Below, piece after piece: positions 56,259-64,000 of a DNA stretch of 64,000 bases; the stretch's first letter is position 1; every line of letters starts with the position of its first letter. A program made the translations under genes and the position numbers. The notes beneath the pieces were generated by a model. That model saw nothing but the letters and a program-made list of their open reading frames with translations. It had not been told where the DNA came from and did no database searches. The stretch comes from Mortierella sp. BCC40632 (lineage: Eukaryota > Mortierellomycota > Mortierellomycetes > Mortierellales > Mortierellaceae): assembly GCA_011634665.1 (NCBI GenBank), contig WAEK01000005.1, forward strand, positions 2,861,001 through 2,925,000. Direction: 5' to 3'.

Positions 56259-57960
56259 TCAACTAATTCTGGCTGCACTTGTGCTGGCTGTGCTTGTACT
56301 GACTGTACTTGTGCTAACTGACAAGTCGATGGATTTTCGGGTCTTTCTCTTGTTTGGTGAAGTAGTCGATTTCCTGGAATAGCTATCGCGTGCCGGAATC
56401 TCCGCTACTATCCGTGACCAAAGCCATGCGATCTTAGCAAAAATCTTTCTGGCATCGTCTTTCCAGTCACCAGCAAAGTTGATGGATTCACTAAGCCTGC
56501 TCATCCTGATCGACACTTCCTCATCTTCGTCCACCGTACACTCAACAAACGCCCACTCCTTTGAATCTGTGACAATCCCATAGGCTCTTCGCTCGCTTGG
56601 TGGTTCTTCATCACCATCAACGTCGTTCTTCTCGCGCTTGCGCTTCTTTTCCGTCAAGGCTGCTTCCAACTGTACAATATTCTGTGCGATTCCCTGTCGA
56701 AAGTCGTCTTTCTTGACCTCCGTCACGCCTAGTGTGCAGTCGTGAGTCTTCAGAGGATGAATTGAAAAGTCGACTGGTCCATTTCCTCGTCGTCCGCTGA
56801 GGTGTCGCTGTGCTACAAGATAGAGCTCGTCCTTGAAGAGCTGTGTTGCTGCCACCAGAAATGAAGCGACCACCATTGACTGGGTTGCCTCGTTTGCACC
56901 GAATAGTGGTAGGACACGCACTCTTGCCTCGACTTCCATGATAAGGAGATCCTGTACTGCTTTCTGAGAATCTGTGTCCAAAACCATGGAATTAATGTCG
57001 GTATAAGGCCTGAGTGCCTCCACTTGAGGCTCCGAGGCTACAGAGAGGTTGTACTCTTCACAGACATCCTTGAAAGTCTAAGCAGCAAAGCTCTTGCTTG
57101 GTGTTTCCAGAGATATAGTCAACTTCGTCTTGAATGTAGTCTTGACGACTCTGAGTATTTTGCGAAGTCCTTCGTCGCCTAACACAGCTTCTGGCTTGGG
57201 TTGTCCGCTGTAGACATAAATCCGTAGGTGGTTGTCATGAGCGTATTGTGGATAAAACTCAAAGATGTTCTTCTTCAAGCCCTCAAGAGTCGCTGTGTCT
57301 ATCTGGACCGACCAAGAAAAAGCGACTGCTTTGTCGGGCTTGACGATAATTCCAAGATCTACCAAATTGAAAATAGGAGGGAAAAAGACATACATTAATG
57401 GCAGATACACGACTTACCGGCGACACGAAAAGGTGACCTTTCCTTATCGCTCACTGATAGATGGATCGAGGGGGTCTGACACTTGTTTGCGTAGTGCGGC
57501 CATTTCGGGGTCCCAGGAATCTACACGTTGATGGAGCAAAGAGAGATGTTAATTCAACTCTTTTCGAATCGGTTGTGCATTTGGATCGACTAGGTGAACT
57601 CAATTACCTGCTTGTGGTTGTGACGGGCGTTGGGCGATGATATGGATTGTCTCTTCAGGTAGCTCAGTCGTGAACACCTTAGACGCGTCACTGGGCTGAG
57701 CTTCTTCTTGTCATTGCTGCTGACATTGTCGAGTAGAATGCAGGCATCGTCGTCGTCATCGGAGGTGGGGATCGAGACGTGTCAGAGGGTGAGCTCTCTG
57801 GCGTCAACTCCACTAAATGTGCTAGGAATCGTGGCCTTGATAGCATCCTTGAGTTCTCCGATTGTCGTGGTGGTTGACGCTGAGACTGGGAATGAAGAGA
57901 AAACAGCCTCTCCATCAACAAGGCAGAATAGACTCAACGGGTTGATGGACATGTCTGTGT
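56259..57960 (-). pseudogene. Crinkler (CRN) effector-like gene 3 with PD-(D/E)XK nuclease tail, disrupted
   Basis: Header at ATG 57960: PLSLFCLVDGEAVFSSFPVS, TIGELKDAIKATIPS, then LTL followed directly by TGA (57782-57784) where crinkler 2 has the TGG of LTLW. Further header sense is VFTTELPEETIHIIAQRP in another frame, so an indel lies near 57700. A short exon near 57520-57420 again shifts frame. The next block (57360-57081, IIVKPDKAVAFSWSVQIDTA) ends at TAG 57078-57080. The last block is open (about 57077-56259): FGANEATQSMVVASFLVAAT, VAQRHLSGRRGNGPVDFSI, VTEVKKDDFRQGIAQNIVQL. The G-P-V-D...T-E-V-K-K core is a PD-(D/E)XK nuclease motif typical of CRN C-termini. Architecture differs from genes 1 and 2: no P-loop domain. 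It is divergent to TAF14. Confidence 0.8.
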
Positions 57961-58397
57961 GAGAGAGGGTGAAGAACAAAGGATGCGAAAGCAGCTCGAG
58001 GCGGACTCCAACGTTGGTCCATTTTTTCGGTGACGTAATTAGTGCGTTCATTCATTCGCCTTTTTTTTTTTTGCCTGCCGCATTCGCGCCTTCTCGCCCC
58101 GGCCATCGCTGTCATCCTCTCACTCTTGCGCTGCCGTCTCAACCACTCTCGTCTCTGCATCACTATCCTTTCTACAGCTGCTGCGTGTCTCCTGTGGAAT
58201 CGCCTGAATTTCGTGTTTGTGGGTCGTCTGTATCCTTCTGCCTCCCTCTCTAAACCTTACCACGGCGCCCCTCTCTTGCTTTGCTTCCCTTCTCCGTCCT
58301 ACTCAAAGTCACCCTCCCTCTCACCCACTCCTCCTTACCCTGTTGCCCCACAACGACACCTGTCTCATCTCCGCCCTGATCCACACTTCCTAGGACC
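57961..58397. other. Divergent promoter region crinkler 3/TAF14
   Basis: Pyrimidine-rich on the plus strand from about 58060 to 58390; no gene recognised. Confidence 0.5.
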
Positions 58398-59334
58398 ATG
58401 CCACAGGTATTGTGTGCCCCTTGCACAGGCTCTGATGCCGCATTGATGCATTGGTATTTAATTCTCCGTAAGACTGCGAGTCCATTCTGATCGCCTCGTG
58501 CCTGTTCTCATTTTATCTATTCTTCAATCGCCCGCCGTTCCTCTCTGCAATCCTGGAAGCAGAAGAACATCACCAAGAAGATAAAGGTATACTGATGCTG
58601 GTCCTGTCATGACTGAATGGTTCCTCATTTGAGGGGAGAGAAAAGGTCTCCCTCTCTCACACACCCTCCCTCTCTCTCCCCCTACTTCTACACCCTCCCC
58701 CTCCCCCCATCCTAGAAAGGGTGAAAGAAGCGAGCGCGGGAGAGGGATAGGACATCCCTAATATGCTTATTGGTGGCAAACACAGAAAATTCTTTAAGCC
58801 TAGAATTCTCACGTACAGAAACGGTTGGCTTTCTCTCTCTCGTTGTCCCCTCCCTCTCTTGGCTTGAACGCTGTGCATAGGTGGTCACGAGTCAACATAT
58901 CGTGAAACGCCAGAAGCAATTCGGATTTCACATGCGCAAATGGAAGATCTGCATCAATGGCGTCAATACACGCAACGAGGAAGAACCGCTCCCATACATC
59001 GACTTTGTCGAATACGTCCTGCACGAGACATTTAAACCACCACTCAGAAGTAAGTTTGTGTTGAAAAATATGAACGTCTTGTTGAAGCAAAATATTGGAA
59101 CGCGTTTGACATTTTTTTTCCCTCTCTTTCTATCTATGATAGAGGTGACTGAGTATCCATTTGCGCTGCAGGAGATGGGATGGGGCGAATTCGACATGAA
59201 GATCCGGATCCATTTTAAAGACAAGGCATCACCACCAGTGACCTTGGACCATGACCTCAATTTCCAGCATCCACAATACGAGATCCCTCATGTTCTAGTA
59301 AGGACTTCACCATGCTTCGTCTCGATCATTTATG

Positions 59335-59366
<32 letters not shown>

Positions 59367-60127
59367 TCCGCCCGTGCTGGAAAGAGCCTTTTGCTAATAC
59401 GACCGTTCCAGTCCTTCAAACCGGATCTGAAGCCTAGTTTCATGAAGCTCTTGACCCAGACACCAGAACCGTCAATAGAACGCGAGACCCCAGCATCTAG
59501 CAATGATGAAGCAAGTGAAGGAAAAGCAAACAAGCGCCAACGCGACGCAATAGTGAAAGATCGGTCAAAACGACTCAAGGAAGACCAGAGCTCAGACGAT
59601 GATAGCCAACAGGATAGCAGCGCCGCTACTTCTGGGGATGAGTGGGGTGAAAAGGTACGTGCGGGATAGCCTCCTAGAGGGAAGCGTTTGCCACTATCTT
59701 TTGTCATACAACTCTTAGGCTTACAGGGAGTAATCCTCTTTTTTTTTTTGTGTCTAGATAAACATTCGTGCTCTTGCAGAAAAGTTTCAGGAGCTGAGTG
59801 CAGACGATTTACTTGACTTGGTACAACTTATCAAAGCTAATCAAACGGATGAGATGTATGTCAAGGAGGATGGCGAAGGTAAGAGAAAAGAAGAAAACAT
59901 TAGCAGTACTCTTTGGTCGCGTGCGAATTATGAGATCTGTGACTGCATCTCTAGTCCCTTCTGTGCCTGATTGTTTAAACAATGCGTCTTTTTTTTTTTT
60001 TTTTTTTGTGCGTTTATTTGTTTGTTTGTAACCATTAGCTGGGGAATTCCATATCGACCTTCAAACTGTCGGAGATAAACTCCTCAGTTTACTCTGGCAG
60101 TTCTGTGAAAAAAGATTGAACCAATAA
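58398..60127 (+). CDS. TAF14: TAF14-like YEATS-domain protein
   Basis: YEATS-family subunit shared by TFIID, TFIIF, SWI/SNF, INO80 and NuA3, reading acylated histone lysines. Exons 58398-58406 (tentative, M-P-Q), 58881-59049, 59143-59297, 59412-59654, 59758-59878 and 60039-60127 give 261 residues with all phases consistent. YEATS domain: VVTSQHIVKRQKQFGFHMRK, EYVLHETFKPPLRKV, QEMGWGEFDMKIRIHF. The middle is a charged Ser/Glu/Lys-rich linker. The C-terminal extra-terminal (ET) domain has FQELSADDLLDLVQLIKANQ and ends FHIDLQTVGDKLLSLLWQFC. The 474-base first intron is long for this window and rests on the ATG CCACAG|GTATTG context; an alternative first exon is possible. Introns hold T runs (59338-59365, 59988-60007). 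Confidence 0.92.
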
Positions 60128-61334
60128 ACTGGATCATGGAATGCGTCAACTCTCTTCATCCCGTCAACAGTGTCGACTATCCTGCACAAGGACAATGGTC
60201 TGCTATCGCGCATTTCAACCCGTTCGTGCGTCTCACTCAAAAGGACAATAGGCAAAGAGAAAACCAATAACTATTGCTAATTTTTACCCACGGGATTCTA
60301 TCCAAACATGCCAACGCGTCTCTTGTAAGAATGTAATAAATTCTAGGCACCTGAGAGATGGGATGTCGCTCTTTGACGGAAGCAGTGCTATAACAGTTAT
60401 CCCAGACTTGGTTCTTGCCTGTTGACTTGCCTATTATCTTGTCTGTCGTCTTGTCTGTAGTAGACTGATATCTTGACTATTTACAGAGTTGAGCCATTGG
60501 CTTTGACATTTGGCTTTGGTGGGTTGAGAGGGGCTTTTTTTTTTTTTTTTTTTTTTTGTTTTTTATTATTTTCTATGAACAAAGGAAAAAGCCCTTTGCC
60601 TGAGAACGGTTTTTTTAAAAATGTAACTAGGGTTTGACCCCGCGGGCATTTGACCTAAAAAGGCTGAAGCTCATGCAAAGCCGCTGCGTGCTTTCCCGCA
60701 CATACATGAGCGGGGTTTTGTTAGCGACAGCCTCAATCCTAGCAGACGAACCACATTCAAAAGTTGTTGTGTAACTCGTTAAGTGATCTGAGAAGACTCC
60801 CAGTTCAGTACGTAGTTAATCTCTCTCAAAAAAAATAACAATAACAATAACAATAACAATAACAACATCAACAACAACAGTAGTCAATCCGCATTAGGCT
60901 TTCTCTGTGCGACCAAAGCGGTTATGTCATGCGCCAAGGAAATGGCCAAAGACTTGGCATTCCAGTGGCGAGGCTGACAAGAGAGTTTACCGTGCTTCGA
61001 TCCAAGAATATGTCTAACACAGATAAGCGCCTTCACCAGTGAAGCCGGCTCAGCCGTTTGACAGAGACAGAAAGCAAGCAATTATAAAAGAGGGAGGCAT
61101 TCGACCCCAAGAGCCGCTATCATCAACATTTGTCAACAAACATCAATCCGAGGTTTTTCTCTCGAAATCAGAACCACCGCCTCGCCGCCACTGCCATTGC
61201 TACCTGCCACAATCACCTTTTCTACCACAGCCACTATTTACCATCAGCCAACCTTCTTATTGTCATCCTCGTGACCTTTCCCTTCCCTTTTCCCTACCCA
61301 GATCAGACGCCCGTGCTCTCCTTTCGTTCACAGA
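60128..61334. other. Intergenic region with simple repeats
   Basis: T run at 60537-60557, (CAATAA)n-like repeat at about 60832-60880, and a CT/CA-rich leader before 61335. No gene recognised. Confidence 0.5.
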
Positions 61335-61982
61335 ATGACTATCCTTTCGGCTGTCTTTGGTCTCCAGATCCTCCTGGTCATCTTGTCTGCCTTTGTTTTT
61401 GGCTCAGAAATTTACTACATCAGGACATACCACTACGACGATACTTCTCGGCTAGTTTTTGATGAACTCTTTTACATCAATACGGCTGCTTCTGGATTGG
61501 TGTTTTTCTTCTACGTCTTTTTCGGCGTCATCTTCCTTTGCCGGTACCGTCGTCACAGCGAGAAGGCCGTATCTTCGCTAAGCTTCCTAGGATCGGCCAT
61601 TCGCACTTTGTGGATTCTAGTTCTTGCAGGATGCGCATTCTATTCATCTATCAGGGCCTTGACCGACGGTGTCCGTATCTTGTTCAACTTGCCCTTCTCG
61701 CGCAATTCACCTGAAGGTCTCGCATTGAGGGAAAACTTTACATCCTTCAACCCGCGCAACAGGTTCGATTGCCCCACCAACCCCATGTACGAGCCCCAAC
61801 ATTACTGCTCACACGATCGATCCATGGTCCTTGTTAGTGTGGCTATGGGCGTGGTAGCGATCCTAGAGGCAGCTGCAATGTTCATTTACAACAATGGCCG
61901 CACGGGCATCCGTGGCCAGCGGTACACGGCGGAGAGCATTGACCTTGAACAACACACCATGATCAACCAGCCAAACCATTAG
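61335..61982 (+). CDS. Four-helix membrane protein, function unknown
   Basis: Single exon, 215 residues from ATG 61335, after a leader with dense CAACC/CATC motifs. Membrane spans at about residues 4-24, 47-70, 86-108 and 160-182. The loop between spans 3 and 4 has two cysteines (RFDCPTNP, QHYCSHD) and the Asn-rich stretch REN-FTSFNPRN with a potential N-glycosylation site (N-F-T). The C-terminal tail is short and polar. Layout as in the gene at 7252 and the next gene, suggesting a fungal tetraspan family. Intact. Confidence 0.75.
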   Translation: MTILSAVFGLQILLVILSAFVFGSEIYYIRTYHYDDTSRLVFDELFYINTAASGLVFFFYVFFGVIFLCRYRRHSEKAVSSLSFLGSAIRTLWILVLAGCAFYSSIRALTDGVRILFNLPFSRNSPEGLALRENFTSFNPRNRFDCPTNPMYEPQHYCSHDRSMVLVSVAMGVVAILEAAAMFIYNNGRTGIRGQRYTAESIDLEQHTMINQPNH

Positions 61983-62280
61983 AAAGATAGACTTGAGTAC
62001 ATAGTTCATTATTGCAAATACAGCATCACTCTTTTTCACACCCCCTTGTACAACATGGTTAGATGCTCTCAGCAGCTGTCCTTGTTGAAGCGGCGCTAAG
62101 AGGTGGCAGTGAACTTTCCCCCTGAGGGGGATAGCATGCTACGAAGTAAGTACTGCGGCCTTTTCAAAAAAGTTTTTTTTTTTTTTTTTTTTTTCTCCGT
62201 CCTGTCTACTCTCTTCCCTCTTCGCTTCATCACCATCAGCCATCAACCATCAACCATCATCCATTAACAGCAGCAGCAGC
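61983..62280. other. Spacer between two membrane-protein genes
   Basis: About 300 bases with a T run at 62174-62194 and CATCAACCATC repeats just before the next start codon (62240-62275). It must hold the 3' end of one gene and the promoter of the next. Confidence 0.5.
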
Positions 62281-63195
62281 ATGTCATTACTCCAACTACG
62301 CCGGCTTCGTATCATTCTCATCCTTGTCTTTCTTGCCATTTTCAGCCTCAACGTCATTGCTTATTTTGACGACTATGTTGGATGGCCTAATCTTGCCCAG
62401 TCTATCCTTACTGGCTGCTCCATCATCTTTTACCTCATTACCCTCCGTCGGAAGCGGGTCTTCCCTCGGGTGTGCCACGCATGCTATATCATCATGGTCT
62501 CCGGCTTTTTCTTCTACTTCTCCATCAATCGGTTTATACTGATGGGCCGGTTCTCAATCCCAATCGAATGCAATACCTATAGTCATCTTTGCCCCGTCAA
62601 CCGAGCCCTTTCATTTGTTTCCTTCTTTCTTGCCATGATGCTGCTAACTGAGGCCGTAATGACTCTCAAGTTCGGGGCACAACAGGACATCAAGCCTGAT
62701 GTGATCCTCGTCGCCCCAGTGCAGCCACAACCAATGGTTTTTCCTCCTCAGCAAACGCAGCTCCAATATGTCCACACGATTCCTGCTCAACAACCCGGTC
62801 AGCCAGCACCAGGATACGCAGCCTATCCTGTTCTCGTCCAGCAACAGCCTATGGTTATGATGGCACAGTCAATTCCTGTCCAAGGAGCAGCTCCTACCCA
62901 GTATGAGTCTCAACAGCAGCTCTACCAACACTATCAACAACAGTGGCAGCAACAACAGTCGCAGCCACGGCAATCCTACTACCCACCCATGCAGGCACAG
63001 CCCAATCCTTATTCTCCACAGCCTCATGTTCCAGGATCAACGGTGACAACCATCCCACAACCAGGTGGTCAGCCAATTGCGCCCTATCCTTCTCCAGGGG
63101 TCTCGGTGGCCGTTTCTCCTGTCCTCCCTGTAGCAGGGTTCTCGCCTGCTCCCTCGAACCACTCACCTGTTCCTCCTCCTCATAATGCTCAGTGA
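62281..63195 (+). CDS. Four-helix membrane protein with Gln/Pro-rich tail, function unknown
   Basis: Single exon, 304 residues from ATG 62281. Membrane spans at about residues 9-28, 38-54, 67-88 and 106-128. The loop before span 4 has two cysteines (PIECNTYSHLCPVN). From residue ~150 the tail is a long Gln/Pro/Tyr-rich low-complexity stretch (QQLYQHYQQQWQQQQSQPRQ; PPMQAQPNPYSPQPHVP) with repeated P-x-Y elements, possibly a site for WW-domain ubiquitin ligases (inference). Intact. Confidence 0.75.
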   Translation: MSLLQLRRLRIILILVFLAIFSLNVIAYFDDYVGWPNLAQSILTGCSIIFYLITLRRKRVFPRVCHACYIIMVSGFFFYFSINRFILMGRFSIPIECNTYSHLCPVNRALSFVSFFLAMMLLTEAVMTLKFGAQQDIKPDVILVAPVQPQPMVFPPQQTQLQYVHTIPAQQPGQPAPGYAAYPVLVQQQPMVMMAQSIPVQGAAPTQYESQQQLYQHYQQQWQQQQSQPRQSYYPPMQAQPNPYSPQPHVPGSTVTTIPQPGGQPIAPYPSPGVSVAVSPVLPVAGFSPAPSNHSPVPPPHNAQ

Positions 63196-64000
63196 ATAAT
63201 CCTTATACCAGATAAGCTTAACCCCATATTGCCATTTTTTAGTAAAAATAAAGGTCGCCTCTGCGCCGTGTAAATTTTTTCGGGGCGCAGCAGGGGGAGC
63301 CAGGGGGATTGAATGGAGGCGGTGCTTGACTGGAGTCTCACCCCCGACGGAGATCAGTAGGGAACGTGCTTTAGGGCTACTTTGACTGGCCCAGCGTGGC
63401 TGTAGAACAGACTGAAGGGTGCACCCACCCACCCCCCACCCCCAAAAATGGCAAGAGACACTCCATCTGGACCTCTTGACCATGTTGGCTCGTGTTTAGA
63501 AGGTTTAGACAGCAGTAGTTCCGAATCGAGTCCTATTAGAAGAGACGAGGCCATATGTTGCTCTACTGTTGTTCTTGTCAAACGTTGTAACTGCGTTTTT
63601 CTCTCCTCTTCCCAAAGTCAGCCTTTCCCGTAAGTTGACCCAGCCAAGGTCCGACTGTACTACCCACCATGAACCTTTTTAATCATCTGTCCACAGGTCC
63701 CCTCGTGGATCCTTAAACACCAATGAGAAAATCAGTGGAGACTCATTTTGATGATGCACCCCCGAATGTCCATGGCGCGACAGCATAAACTTGAGTTTTG
63801 AGCTGGGTCCACATTACGCAATGCTGCAGTGGTCAAGGAAGAAAAGGGAGAGCAAGAAAAGGATGAAGAGAGCTGAACTGGATGGTCCATGTCTGATTCG
63901 GCCCTTTTTTTTAATGTTGTTGTTGATCTGATGAGCACTTCCTAAACTACGCCCAACTCTAATGCCCCAAGGATATATACCTCTCGACTTTTGACCCACC
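63196..64000. other. 3' end of window, nothing recognised
   Basis: No gene supported. A CCACCCACCC-type stretch lies near 63421-63445. Short frames present are not convincing. Confidence 0.4.

Noticed and set aside
60884..61081. Small minus-strand ORF
   Set aside because: No conserved features, and it overlaps the probable promoter of the 61335 gene.
1..64000. CRISPR array
   Set aside because: No regularly spaced identical repeats with unique spacers; the genome is eukaryotic and the repeats seen are minisatellites.

Overview
The window comes from an intron-rich fungal genome. Intact genes are fungal housekeeping genes with short GT-AG introns and fungal branch-point-like CTAAC/CTGAC motifs. 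They sit beside a fungal-type MscL channel, crinkler-type effectors, Fanzor/TnpB-like nuclease genes and many long T runs inside introns. This mix suggests an early-diverging fungus of the Mucoromycota/Mortierellomycota group. A Mortierella relative is most likely, but that placement is inference. Exon joins were worked out by reading splice sites and protein family similarity.

Region 1 (1-28.2 kb) is the conserved arm. It holds a PDCD2/Tsr4-like protein (+), a type-B carboxylesterase (-), a p24/GOLD cargo receptor (-), a four-helix membrane protein (+), a heavily decayed membrane-protein gene (-), a Siva-like Cys-rich protein (-), a large disordered conserved protein (-), ATG5 (-), MscL with a zinc-ribbon tail (+), a Mis14/NSL1-like kinetochore protein (+), SF3B6/p14 (-), an S9 oligopeptidase (+) and XPD/Rad3 helicase (-). 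The intact ones have complete reading frames once spliced.

Region 2 (about 28.4-58.0 kb) is an accessory island made mostly of mobile or effector genes. It has two separated Tc1/mariner transposase pieces, a kinase-like pseudogene, three 3'-terminal 28S rRNA fragments in opposite orientations, three crinkler (CRN) loci, one probably intact and one decayed Fanzor/TnpB-like gene plus a further fragment, two inverted copies of a ~0.75 kb repeat ending in GA/GT/GGAT microsatellites, minisatellites, an ACCGGTA-rich block, and one small intact secreted Cys-rich protein. All three crinklers carry stop codons or frameshifts. Where paralogues can be compared, nearly all stops are TGG to TGA/TAG or CAG to TAG changes, which are C:G to T:A transitions.

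Region 3 (58-64 kb) returns to ordinary genes: a TAF14-like YEATS protein (+) and two further four-helix membrane proteins (+).

Functionally the flanks cover transcription/repair (TAF14, XPD), splicing (SF3B6), autophagy (ATG5), secretion (p24), chromosome segregation (Mis14) and osmotic release (MscL). The centre reads as a graveyard of selfish elements and effectors. The most interesting unit is the Fanzor-like gene at 39.2-42.0 kb, which keeps its RuvC motifs and zinc finger and contains a duplicated N-terminal half.
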